A DNA stretch of 64,000 nt from Anagrus nilaparvatae (lineage: Eukaryota > Arthropoda > Insecta > Hymenoptera > Mymaridae), in contig JAKSXM010000263.1 in assembly GCA_022575985.1 (NCBI GenBank), positions 4,878,001-4,942,000 on the forward strand. Direction: 5' to 3'. The notes beneath the pieces were generated by a model that did not search any database, was not told the DNA's origin, and saw only the letters and a program-made list of their open reading frames with translations. The translations under genes and the position numbers were made by a program. Of this stretch, positions 33,155 through 44,683 are shown piece by piece; positions within the stretch are counted from its first letter, which is position 1; each line of letters starts with the position of its first letter.

Positions 33155-34533
33155 CGGTGACCTGGAAGCGTTTTATTATTCGATCAAAATGACAAAAAAA
33201 CCGTATGGAGGGGTGTTTTCTACACTAAAAAATATCTACGAATTTCCTATCCGGACCTCCTATCCAGCTACTTTAAGCGTTTGCTTTCAATATTTTCATA
33301 TTTTCAATATTGTCTTGATTTTTATAATGGATTTCCTTAAAATTACGACCCTGAAAAACGACAAAATTCGATTTTTCTTATATAAGACGTGGTCAAATTT
33401 CTGTGGAAAAAATATACAAGATCCTCTTGTAAATAATATTCAGAAAAACATATTTTGAAAACTGATAACCTTTTATAATGGATTTCCTCAAAATTGGGAC
33501 CCTGAAGCACGACAAAAAACGATTTTTCTCATATAAGAGGTAATCAAAAGTGAAAATAAATGGTTTCATCGGATTCCTGGGAAAAAAATAGATAAGTATC
33601 TTTAGTGAATAATATTTAGGAAATTTTATTTTGTAAACTAATAAACTTTTTTGATTGTTTTCCTTAAAATTGGGACCCTAAAACACAAAAAAAAATCGAT
33701 TTTTCTCATATAAGAGGTAGTCAAAAGCTAAAATAAATGGCTTTATCGGATTTCTGGGGAAAAAATACATAAGTTCCTTTAGTAAATAATATTCAGAAAA
33801 ATTTATTTTGTAAACTATTATACTTTTATGATTGATTTGCTTAAAATTGGGACTCCAAAACACGACAAAAGTCGATTTTTTTCATATAAGAAGTGGTCAA
33901 AAGCTAAAATAAATGGTTTCATCGGATTCCTGGGGAAAAAGTATACAAGACCTTCTTTTAAATAATAATCAGAAAAACTTATTTTGTAAACTGCTAACTT
34001 TTTATAATAGGTTTCCTTAAAATTGGGACCCTAAAAACCAATAAAATCGATTTTTCTCCTATAAAACGTGGTCAAAAGCTAAAATAAATGGTTCCATCAA
34101 ATTCTTAGGGAAAAAATACTAAAGTATATCAATTGGAACATAACTTTAAACGTAATTTTAATCCCCTGGAAAAACTGAAAGTTTTAAGAAAATCCCAATT
34201 TTAAGGAGGCCAAAAAAAAACTTTCGAGAGCTATCGTGGGCTCAAAAATCGATGTTTTGGTCTAAATCCAACGAGAAACTTATTTTTTTTACTTATATTT
34301 TCGAGTTCTGCAGGCGCATTAGGAATCCCGGATACTTAGAAAAAAAAGCCAGTCTTATAAAAAATTCAAATCATCATTATTCAAATTATGAAAATATTGA
34401 TATCAAACGCTTAAAGTAGCTGGATAGAAGGTCCGGATAGAAAAATCGTAGACATTTTTTAGTGTAGAAAATACCCTAAGATACAGTTTTTTTTGTCATT
34501 TTAATCGCATAACAAAACGCTTCCAGGTCACCG
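33155..34533. mobile_element. TIR element with five internal ~176-bp tandem repeats
   Basis: CGGTGACCTGGAAGCGTTTT at 33,155 is mirrored by AAACGCTTCCAGGTCACCG ending at 34,533, and the arms remain complementary for about 150 bp (e.g. CCGGACCT..TATCCAGCTACTTTAAGCGTT on the left). The interior holds five tandem units marked by 'CCTTAAAATTGGGACCCT' at about 33,341, 33,494, 33,670, 33,847 and 34,023. There is no transposase, so it is a non-autonomous DNA element. The frame at 33,189-33,458 spans the left arm and is not a gene. Confidence 0.8.
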
Positions 34534-34586
34534 TATAAAAACCAAAATTTTTTTTATTTTCAAAATTTAATTCAAAAAAATAGAAG

Positions 34587-34732
34587 ATTCTTAGACATGG
34601 TAAATAATATTACTCATTCCATAGCGTGTAAATATAAATGTTTGTAGGTTGTTGTCGCAGCCAACAACCTAAAAATATTTATATTTACAGGCTAGGGGAT
34701 GGGTAAATATTCTTTACCGCGTCTAAGAATAT
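34587..34732. mobile_element. Short hairpin element
   Basis: ATTCTTAGACATGGTAAATA at 34,587 pairs with TCTTTACCGCGTCTAAGAAT at the right, and GTAAATATAAATGTTTGTAGGTTGTT pairs with AACAACCTAAAAATATTTATATTTAC around a loop near 34,660. Stem of about 65 bp with mismatches. It could be a small MITE; a hairpin precursor RNA is possible but there is no evidence for it. Confidence 0.7.
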
Positions 34733-35149
34733 TTTTTTATTCATTGAAGACAAAGAATTTAATCATTTTTTATACAGGTACACGTATAAAAAGATCAAAT
34801 TCTTAAAGGACTTTTGAATTCTGAAAATGCGAATGCAGCGATAAAGTTTAAATAAATATTGGTGATGTCAATAGTATATGATTTATAGAGACTATCTGCT
34901 TCTCTTTCTTTCATTCCCTTTCCTAAATATAATTTCTATGCTTGGAATATACCCATTACTTACTTTTCAATAAGCGTGTTTTTGTACCTTTTTTTTTGTT
35001 TCAAAGCCGTGGTAGTATGAGAAAAGTATTATGTCCTTACGCGCACGCGCATTTTCAGAGTTCGAAAAGTCGTTTGGAATTTGATTGTTTACAGGTGTAG
35101 TTGTGTATAAATAATGATGTAATTCTTTGCCTAAAATGTATAAAAATAT

Positions 35150-35610
35150 ATATCGTATCTGAATGCAAATATTGATCACTGTCCCTCGGTGCTACGCACC
35201 TCGAGCCAGAACCTTTTTCATCCCTCGACATAAATTTTTCTTTTGTTCTGGACAGCGAAATTTTATAATAGGATGACGAAATACTCGAATGAGTTTTCAT
35301 ATATTATTTATGTCACATCTACAGATGTAATGTTTTATTATAGTTTCAACATTTTTTATTAACATTTATAATTATTTTGACATTTTATAATAATAAATTA
35401 AAAAATTAATATTTAAAAGTCTTTTAAAAATTTTTATACAGCGCCCGGTCTGCACTGCAGAGCAAAAGTGAAGCAATTAATTAGACAATATCGAAGACGC
35501 AATTTTTAGAAGATTCTATAATAAAATGAGAAAATTATTGTATTTATTATTTCCGTATATTTTATTTCATTATAAATACCCAAAATATTATTAATAATTA
35601 CGTATTTTGA
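35150..35610. repeat. Dispersed repeat R2 with GC-rich hairpin, copy 2
   Basis: Shares CCCTCGGTGCTACGCACCTCG, AGCCAGAACC and the A/T-rich body with the copy at 32,284. The internal ends resemble each other to about GATAAATAATAA near 35,615. Non-coding. Confidence 0.65.
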
Positions 35611-36227
35611 AAGATAAATAATAATAAAAATTAAATAACGCGCGAGAGTGTATGTGACAGAGAACTTCTTGTATATTACACCGCTAGCAACCAATAAAAA
35701 ATATAATTCACGCGCATGACAAAATCAACGCGACAATCAAAACACGAATAAATAGAGGAACACATTCTGATCACGTCTCTCCTTTAGAGTTATAGATATT
35801 TACTAACGCACGAATAAGCTGTGTAAAAAAATGTGAAATTTTTAGCCATGTAAAGATCTAACAAGCTATATATTTGTCAAAATTAGATGAAGATTACAAT
35901 TCTTGAGTATTCAAAATTGTTTTGAATTTTTAAGTTATTCTTATAACAATTATAATAATTGTTGGTAAAGTAATATTAAATCTGTAATATTAAATTTATG
36001 AGTAAAGATAATTTTTTAGTTGAAAAAAAATATTATATATATACTAAGGGGCTCCGTGGAGATTAAGGTAATTTGAAGTTTTACATTATGTTTCGTGTGA
36101 TAATTTCGTATAGGTTTATGGAAATTTTGTATAATTTTAAATATAATATTTATAATTTTATGTAATTTTATTGTGAATTAGAAATTTATTTATATAAGTA
36201 TATAATTTTCTTTTTAAATAATACACG
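35611..36227. other. AT-rich, no feature recognised
   Basis: No gene or clear repeat seen. Confidence 0.5.
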
Positions 36228-36873
36228 GAGAAAAATGTTGCGAAAAAATCATTTTTATTCACCAAATTTCAATTTTTAGGTCAAAAACTATGTTAAGTAA
36301 ATTTTGCTACTTACAGTTTTCAGGCTGTAGACCTAAAAATTAAAATTTGGTACATGAAAATGATTATTTTCTTAAAGAAATGAATTGCCGGGGAAAAATT
36401 AATCGATTTAAAAAAAAATTATTATTTTACGATGAAAATTAAGCGAGTAATGCATGATTAAAGTTCAGAAACAGGCTTTTTTCAATAAAATTTCAATCTT
36501 TTTGAAGACGAAGTTGAACAAAATCTTAAATTGTCGATAACTTGGCTAAATTTCATCGTAAAAAGATAAGTTTTTTTATCTTTTGAAGTCGTTTTTCCCT
36601 GGCAATTCGATTTTCTTATCTATTTTTTAAAATTTTATTTACCTAAAAAGTTATTTTATAAATTTGGGGTAGCTCAGATACGAAAAACACGGTTTTTGAC
36701 ATATAAGTGAAAAAATCTTTTTTGCACCTATTCCCGATTTCTTGCTCATGATTTTTTTCGGTTTTCTGAAGGTTCAAACTAACTGAAAACACGGGTCATA
36801 TCGATGTGCCCTCAAAAAAAAAAATTACGTTTTCAGGCTCAAATTAAGTAGCACTTTTAAAATAATTGTTCAT
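36228..36873. mobile_element. Foldback element, family F1 (half copy)
   Basis: Loop and right arm of the element seen complete at 56,477-57,612: CCAAATTTCAATTTTTAGG through GGTAGCTCAGATACGAAAAAC to CTCAAATTAAGTAGCACTTT. The left arm is missing. Confidence 0.8.
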
Positions 36874-36889
36874 ATGTGTGTGCGTGAGT

Positions 36890-37518
36890 GTGTGTTTGTA
36901 ACCGGTGAAATTTTACAACCATTATGAAATTAAGACCTAATTTTTTTTTCAAAAATTTTTTTATAAAAAAATCTCAAACTACTTTTTTTTTTTAATTTGG
37001 GTGTAATACGTCATTTATTTCCATGAAAGTACTTATATTTGAAAGTAAGATTTTTACTCGATATGTCGAATCTGATAATTAATTTAAAAAAAATTTTTTT
37101 TACAAAATTTTCGTCACAAAGAAATGCAAAATACACCAAATTTTTTTTTCTTTTTGAACGTAGTACCTAATTCATTTCTATGAAAGTACTAGTTTTTTGA
37201 AGTTCTTTTATAGTAATTTTTTAGATCTGATACCGAATTTTTTCAAAATTTTTTTCTCAAAATAAAAAAATAGCAAAAAAATTAAAAAAACTACAATATT
37301 TTTTTTTTTAGTGTAACACCTCATTTAATTCCATTAAAATACTAATATCTTAAACTATTGTAACCGGTGATATTTCACAACCATTATAGAATTAGGACCT
37401 AATTTTTTTTTCAAAAATATTTTCAATAAAAAATCTTAAACTACTTTTTTTTTTTTTTTTTTTGGAGGTAATACCTCATTTATTTCCATAAAAGTACTTA
37501 TATTTAAAAGTATGATTT
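36890..37518 (+). repeat. Tandem repeat next to the LTR
   Basis: 'TTGTAACCGGTGA.ATTT.ACAACCATTAT' occurs at about 36,897 and 37,359, each followed by ACCTAATTTTTTTTTCAAAAAT and a 'TAATACcTCATTTATTTCCAT' block, with a diverged unit between. Non-coding. Confidence 0.6.
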
Positions 37519-38105
37519 TGTTGCGTAGGCATAGTATGGGAAGAATGTTAATATGTTTTTGTTATATTATATTTAATATGTTTAATTTCGTGGAAGATCC
37601 TTAGTAAAAGAGATCACTAATAGAAAAATAATAAAAATCAATATGTGGGAATGGTATGTACGAGCTTATAGATTGAAAGCCAATATGAAAAACAACATCT
37701 CTGACGTCAAAGAGCAACCCTTAAACTTGGTATAAAAAACGCCTACGACACCATAAAAATTCTTCTCATACAGTAGCTACATTCTTTTCACACGGTTTAA
37801 CGCATATAAGCTACTGTCCAGGGATGTCACGAGAGCACTCGATTAGAATACTTGTTTGGGATCACTTGTTAACTTTCGTTTGATCGCATTGCATATTATT
37901 GGGATCTCGATACTAGCATCTTGTAGTTATACTTATATTATGGAAATTAGAGTATTTCAAAAAACTAACAAGTTATATTCAACTACTTCGGTTAATTTAT
38001 TTTCCTCTACAATAAACCAGCCTTAAAATAACTTTAAGGTCCGAATAAAATGAATTCTCGCATCACCTGAGAATAAATATTTAATAATCCAGCAAATATG
38101 CTACA
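37519..38105 (+). repeat. LTR of a Gypsy-like endogenous retrovirus, + orientation
   Basis: Starts TGTTGCGTAGGCATAG and ends near GCTACA. It contains a TATA-like GGTATAAAAAACGCC and is the inverse of the LTR at 43,006-43,589 over its whole length with a few small indels. About 587 bp. Gag follows on the same strand, so this is the 5' LTR. Confidence 0.85.
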
Positions 38106-38244
38106 GATTATTTGGAGGCTTCAGTGGAATATTCGGTAGTGGAGGAAAATCGGAAAATTTTTTTTTCCAACCAACAAAAAAAAATAAAGAAAAAAAACTT
38201 TTTTTTTGACAAATTTTTTTTTTTGAGAACAAATTGAAAAATAT

Positions 38245-38565
38245 ATGGATGGAGGATTCATAAGAAGATTTATCAGGAAAATATTTCAAGGAAAATTATT
38301 TAACAATAAAAGAAAATCAACTTCAAGGGGAAGATTGCATAAAGAGATATTACTACATAATACGGAGCAACGGCTAATTATACAACAGCGAGGAGAAATT
38401 AACAACTGTATATTGCTAAAATATTTCAACGAAGGAGCAGCGAGGAAAGTTCTTTATCGACGGATGTGCAGCAAATCGATTGCAGTTCCATGTATTGATC
38501 GAGGATTAATTGGACATCTAATTACGGAAATATTTGCACAGCTGTTGGAGGATTTGAGTCAATAG
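38245..38565 (+). CDS. Small ORF of unknown function in the retroviral leader
   Basis: 106 codons, basic (MDGGFIRRFIRKIFQGK...), between the 5' LTR and gag. No domain recognised. It may be an accessory reading frame or chance in a decayed leader. Confidence 0.3.
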   Translation: MDGGFIRRFIRKIFQGKLFNNKRKSTSRGRLHKEILLHNTEQRLIIQQRGEINNCILLKYFNEGAARKVLYRRMCSKSIAVPCIDRGLIGHLITEIFAQLLEDLSQ

Positions 38566-39017
38566 GTCACGAGGAAGTAAGATGGAGATGGAAAAAGTAG
38601 GAGTAATTTTTATAGCAGCTTCGTAAGCTAAGTATATTTTACATATTATTTTTTTTTTTTCGCATGACATTTAAGACAATACTCGATTTCAGCGTTAAAT
38701 TAAATTTTTTTTTTAAGTAAGGATTTAAAATTAATGATGAAGTTCTTAAACTTAAAAATATTTGAAATTAGTTTGTTGAAATGATTTTTTTTTTTTAATT
38801 AATTAGTAAGATAAAATAAAAATAATTGTTATATGCTAAGAAATATTATTGAAGTACTAATGAAAAGAGTTATTAAAAATATTTAAAATTTTTTTTTAAA
38901 GTATAAATAAATAGCAATTATTATCAAGAAAACAGACAGGTTATTTTCCAAAAATGTAGTATATTATGAAATAATTTTTAAAAATAAACTCAATACATTC
39001 ATAAATAAATTTATAAG

Positions 39018-40694
39018 ATGAATGAGTAACGGGATCCCCATGAGAGTGATTTTTCAGACGCTGAAGATGAAAGTTTATCTTCAAAATTCGTTAATATTTA
39101 TAGAACAAATAGCGAAAATAATTTATTCACTGCAATAAAAAATAAACAAAATAAAGAATCAGTTACATTAGAAGTTGATAAATCAGATAATTTTAGTAAT
39201 TATCCAAACATTTATACATGTCCAAGTGTTTCAAAATCAGTAGAAAATAATACAATAGGTAGAGGATTTATTAGAAGTCCTATATTAAACACAGTTAAGG
39301 GTAAAAATAAAGTTAAAATTAAAAATCCAAATCCAAATTACTTATTACAATTGGATAATGATCAACAGTAATCAACATTAATTGATAGGTCTATTTATTA
39401 TTTAGAAGATTCTACATTTGGTATAGGTAAGATTCCATTAAATGCGGCGTTGACTACGATTCCTAGCTATGATGGACGTCCTGAAACACTTAAAGCGTTT
39501 GTAAAAGTTATTAGGGATATATTAGCTACATATGGCAAGCAAAGCGAGATTTGGATTTTAATACTATTGGGGGAAAACTTAATGGTAGAGCGAAATTAGT
39601 ATATTAGTATATGGGGGTATTGCACCAGCTTATGATTCGGTAGAACAGTTACTGCAAGACTTAAAATTAACCTTTGGTGGAATACAAAATGTAGACACAA
39701 TTCAATTAGAGTTACGTCGTATAGAGCAAGATTTTGATGAACGAGTGTGCGATTATGCATTAAGAGTTCAAAATATAGAACAAAGATTACTCTCACTTTA
39801 TGAATCATCAATAAGTATGACTGTAGAAGAAAGAGAGTATCAAAAGAAAAGAACAAAGCTTGAGTCATTAGAATGTTTTTTATATGGCCTTAAAAACCCT
39901 CCAAAGTACAGAGTATCAGCTAAAAAACCAAGAAGTTTACGAGAAGCAGCAAATATAGCAGTAAACCTTGAGGGAAGGTCTAAAGTTTTGTAAAGACATA
40001 AAAATTGCTCTACAAAATCAAATATATATTATGCAAATACACAATCTTCAATACGTCAAAGAGATTCAAATTATTTTGAATAACTTATGGGCATTATTGG
40101 CCCCATTAGCGGCAAAAGTAAATGTTACATGTACAGTCAAAGCAGACACTTTCCGAGTGTCCTTATTGTAAATGCCCTCATGAATTAAAATCGTGTCCAA
40201 AATTTTTTAAAGCAGTAAAATCAGGGGAAGTATCAATCGAAAGTGATATATTGCAAGCGGAACGACCTCAAGAACAATTTAAATTTAATCAATTTAATCC
40301 ATATTTTCCTTTTCTATTCTGGACAAATTCCCAAAATAATATAAATCCAATGATAAATTCAATGTCTGATAATATACAACAAAATTAAAATCCTTATTAC
40401 AATAACTCAATGCATAATTTTAATTATAATAGAAATTTCAAAAGGTCTAATAATTTTAACAATAATTATAGAAACGATTATAGAAGAAATAGAAATTACA
40501 GAAATAATAATAATTTTAATAACAGATTAGATCTTAATAATCGTTTTCAAAATAAAAACCATTTTCAAAATAACTTTGGAGAAAGAAATAATAGTACCTT
40601 TAATAATATGTATGCACGAAATTCGGACAGCTCGCCATTTTGTAATGATGATAATAATGATAATTTATGTAGCTGTTATGCCTTAAAAATATAA
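39018..40694 (+). pseudogene. gag: Gypsy-like gag polyprotein
   Basis: The ATG at 39,018 is followed by a stop three codons later, and the frame then reads RDPHESDFSDAEDES. A TAA occurs near 39,368. The capsid-like core starts ALTTIPSYDGRPETLKAFVKV (about 39,450), changes frame near 39,545, and continues LDFNTIGGKLNGRAKLVY, EQLLQDLKLTFGGIQ and a helical region (39,745-39,993). After more frame changes comes a zinc knuckle CPYCKCPHELKSC (about 40,150) and an asparagine/arginine-rich nucleic-acid-binding tail to 40,694. Gag would form the particle shell. Several stops and frame changes make it non-functional. Confidence 0.75.
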
Positions 40695-41997
40695 TAATAA
40701 TAGTAATGAAAATAATAATGAATAGGAATCTTTTTATTCAAGTATTGACAGGACAATAAATCAAAAGAAGCTCAAAATTTAAACTAGTTGACAGCTCGGT
40801 TTTAAAAACTTAGCGAAAGAGAAACCGAGCATAATAATAAGCGTTCTCATATAAAAAATATCCCAGATGATTTAAAATTTATATCTTCGGTAAAAATAAA
40901 TAATGCAATTTTGGAAAAAATACCTCCCATAGTAGAATTACAATGTAAACGGCTGATCTCAGGATCTCAGGAATTGATGCATTACAGCGTTGCGAAGAAA
41001 AAATTGATATGGGGAGAATGAGACAATTTGGTCCTTATATATTTCCATTTTTGCGTGGGAAAAGAATTTTTATTCAACCAAAATCAACAAAAAATATTTA
41101 TGTGAATAAAGCCAAGATAAAATGCGTTAATACTTCAGAGGAAGCAGTTAGTTTTCAAGACGATAAAATGCGAGAAAATGAAATTGCTAAATTTTATATA
41201 TAACAACAAAATTTAATAAAGAAAAGGTAGTAGAAAAAATTTGTAAATTATCATTAAATCATCATAAAAATATTTCAAGGGAAGAAAATATAGAATTGAA
41301 TCAATCCAAACTAAAATTAAACAAAAAAGTAACTAGGGGACAACTAGGAGAAAACTTTAATTCTAAATCAGAATCGAATGTAATGTTATTCAATAAAAAT
41401 AAAGAAAACGAAAAGAAAAAAGCTAAAAAGAGGCTAAGATGTAAAGAAAAATTTGACGATTCAGATTCTGACTATATAGCACCAAAAAGAAGAAAAATTT
41501 TATAGAACAAAACAAAAATCTCAAAGCCTTTAACTCAAAGAGCAACAATGCAAGCATCATTAAATCTAAAACAAGTTTAAAAAAATATTACTAATGAAAG
41601 AATACCCTTAAAAATAGAAAATTGTAGACTAAGAAAAATTTTACCAAGGATAAGAAGTCCAGAAAATATTTTAAGGCCTGACTCAGAAGCAAGAAATACA
41701 GATGTAGAAATGAATACGAGAGACCTATTAGAGCTAAAAATGAAAAAAAATGAACTTGGGAAAAGTTTGGAAAAAAGTATTATAAATAAACAAAATGAAA
41801 TAGAAAATATAAATGGAGAAACTCAAGTAAATAAATCTGCAAGAAATATAAATATTGAAGAAATAGATAAAATAAATAAAGAAATATATAATAAAACATA
41901 TGATTATTTCAATGCAACTAATATAAAATACAATAATAATAAAGAAACTCTATCAGAATCAAGTGAAGAGTCAATATATAGAAATTTGTAATAGGTA
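40695..41997 (+). pseudogene. Decayed region after gag (protease trace and basic ORFs)
   Basis: At about 40,780 the reading KFKLVDSS resembles the active-site loop of a retroviral aspartic protease (D-S/T-G), with Ser in place of Gly, but a stop follows quickly; this is tentative. Further frames at 41,009-41,203, 41,296-41,505 and 41,710-41,991 are lysine/asparagine-rich, in part predicted coiled, with no domain that I recognise. Reverse transcriptase, RNase H and integrase, expected here in a Gypsy element, are not found. Confidence 0.35.
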
Positions 41998-42665
41998 TGC
42001 AAGAAAATGAAAATAATAATGAAAATATTAAAATATTAGAGGAACCTCAAGGGTGTATAAAGCATATTTCTGCTAGTAACTGTGCAGAGGCATATAAAAA
42101 TTTATGAACTATATTAAAAGTTAAGAATATAGAAAACTGTTTATTTCACAGATTATTATTATGTATGGGAAGTAAAATGACTTTTAAGGAACTCAAAGAT
42201 AAGTTAAAGAGGAGTAAATACTTAGAACACTGTAAAAATCCGAATAGGACGTATAATATTTTAAATACGCCTAATGAATACGGAGATACAGATGTAGTAT
42301 TTTTATTTATAAAAGAATTTAAGAAAAATATACGTGTACACTTACAAAACATAGTTGTAGATAACGAAGAAGAGAAAAATATGAATTATGCTCATTATAT
42401 AGGAAATAAAAGCTCAGATTTTATACATATACATCTATCAAAAAACCATTATACACCGCTAATAGAAATTGGCGAGAAAGATAAAAAAGAAATGGACAAA
42501 ATAAACATAGAAAAAGGGGTAGGAATTCAAGAAATAAATGCTCTAAAGAAGCTAAATTTTCCAAAGAATAGAGAAAATGTAGGGAAAATACACTCAAAAA
42601 GACGTCCTAGCAGAAAGCTCCCATGGAATCTCAAAATAAAAAATTTAAATACAATTAAAATTTAA
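41998..42665 (+). pseudogene. OTU-like cysteine protease domain in the LTR element
   Basis: One frame, with a TGA at 42,105, reads ENCLFHRLLLCMGSK (candidate nucleophile Cys codon at 42,138), then NEYGDTDVVFLFIKEF, then FIHIHLSKNHYTPL (candidate His codon at 42,447). Order and spacing match OTU-type deubiquitinases (…NCLF…; WGD…; …HY). The Asp that normally lies three residues before the Cys is not kept, so activity is doubtful even without the stop. OTU domains are known in some mobile elements; in this Gypsy-like context the host-ubiquitin target is unknown. The C-terminal tail is basic (KRRPSRKLPW). Confidence 0.45.
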
Positions 42666-43005
42666 TCATAGTTTTAGGCTAATATTCTACACGATGCGAT
42701 GTTTATGATAGTAGTACATTTAGTATAGGTAATACAGTCAGGTAACATTATCAAAATAAAAATGATATTAATGAATAAAAAAATTGTTGATAAATCGCAT
42801 TTAGTTAAAATTTGTTTTTCGTAAAAGATAACGCATTAATTTTTTTTGGGCTATGAATTTCGAAACGTAAAATTTTTTTATATTTTAAATAAATTTAAAT
42901 TTTAAATTTTAAATAATTTTATTATTTTAAATTATTTTTATTATATGTTAGGAGAGGCGTAAAACATTTCTCGAGTAAAATTATAAATTAAAAGAATAGA
43001 AATAT
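42666..43005. other. AT-rich spacer before the inverted LTR
   Basis: No coding region recognised. Confidence 0.4.
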
Positions 43006-43589
43006 TGTAGCGTAATTGCTGGATTACTAAATATTTATTCTCAGGTGATGCGAGAATTCTTTTTATTCGGACCTTAAAGTTATTTTAAGGCTGGTTTATT
43101 GTAGAGGAAAATAATTTAACCAAAGTAGTTGAATATAACTTGTTTGTTTATTGAAATACTCTAAGTTCCATAATATAAGTATAACTACAAGATGCTAGTA
43201 TCGAGCTCCCAACGTAAGTTAGCGTAACGAGTGATCCCAAACAAGTATTCTAATGAAGTGTTTTACAACAAGTGTCTCGCGACATCCCTGGATAGTAGCT
43301 TATATGCGTTAAACCGTGTGAAAGAATGTAGCTACTCTATGAGAAGAATTTTTATGTTGTCGTAGGCGTTTTCTATACCAAGTTCAAAGGTTGCTCTTTG
43401 ACGTCAGAGATGTTGTTTTTCATATTGGCTTTTAATCTGTAAGCTCGTAAATACCATTCCCACATATTGTTTTTTATTATTTTTCTATTAGTAATCTCTT
43501 TTACTAAGCATCTTCCACAAAATTAAACATATTAAATATAATATTACAAAAACATATTAACATTCTTCCCATACTATGCCTACGCAACA
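43006..43589 (-). repeat. LTR of the Gypsy-like retrovirus, inverted (3' LTR of the env part)
   Basis: The reverse complement matches the LTR at 37,519-38,105: on the plus strand it starts TGTAGCG and ends GCCTACGCAACA at 43,589. On the minus strand it is preceded by a purine-rich stretch (AGGAGGAATGGAAGG... AGAGGTG), a good candidate polypurine tract, and by the end of env, so it is a 3' LTR. Confidence 0.85.
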
Positions 43590-44167
43590 CACCTCTGGTT
43601 GCCTTCCATTCCTCCTGGAATGGTCGTATTCGAGTTTTACAGAAATTTAACTCGTTTTTTTCTTATTTTCTATTTTATATAATATTTTATTTTTACATAT
43701 TTATTAATTATATCTTATTAACAGAACTTTCTTAATTACAATTATTATTATTATTATTTTAATACAAATACATTTTTATATTTATTTATCTATTTTGTTA
43801 TTTTCATTTTAAATTTTTAATGACTATATTTATTTATATAATATATAATTACTTGTTTTTTATTTGTTTAATATATACATATATATAATTATTAGCTTTT
43901 AGCATTTTTATAAATTTTATTATTTTAAACTTTTATATGGGTAAGGATTTGGGTAGGTATGTGCGTCTGCAGCCGTCTTTAATTAGAAACCATGCCGACA
44001 GAGGGAAACTGCAGAAAACCTCTGTTAGCTTGGATACTTATCCTAATACAATCTTATTTTATGTTATATATATAAAAAATTCATAAAAAAATATAATTAA
44101 ACAATTAATAATTTATAACTATAATTTATAATTTCTAACTATAATTCATATATTATTATTTTTATTT
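43590..44167 (-). other. Region between env stop and 3' LTR
   Basis: AT-rich sequence with the candidate polypurine tract next to the LTR; one GC-richer island near 43,940-44,030. No ORF. Confidence 0.4.
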
Positions 44168-44368
44168 ATGGACAATGGCAATCTGGTTTTGTCACCATTT
44201 GGTTTCTTCTTGGGTATGGACTAAAAATTCTTTCCTTAGGTCGGTAACGTGCTGTTCTCTCTCGTGGTATCACTATTATTTCTTGTACCCTTTGATCTAC
44301 TTCTGGATAAATTTCTACTTGTTTTGGTAACAATCTCCATATTATTTATTATTTTATTACTGTCCTGT

Positions 44369-44375
44369 TTTTCAA
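44369..44375. other. Candidate target-site duplication of the R1-type LINE A (left copy)
   Basis: TTTTCAA here and at 48,144-48,150 flank the LINE. It is short and abuts a T-run, so it is less certain than the other duplications. Confidence 0.5.
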
Positions 44376-44683
44376 TTTTTTTTTTTTTTTTTGGGCCCCT
44401 TCAAGAAGGGGCCTTTTTTGTAGGACGAGGAGAATGCATTTACGCATACCATACACGCGTACTGTATGGTTATGTGGGACTCAACCTCAAATTTGTATCT
44501 GGGGTTGCCCAGATATACACAATTGAGGAATTACAATACCCACTAAACTCCCCACCCTCCTGCATTTATGATAATATCATAGAATCCGGACCGGGACTCC
44601 CTGTTTAGGTATTACTTCGGTCCGTAAACAATGCAGCCCAGGCATTTCTTCGCCATACCCTGTCAATAAAGGAGGAGATTTTC

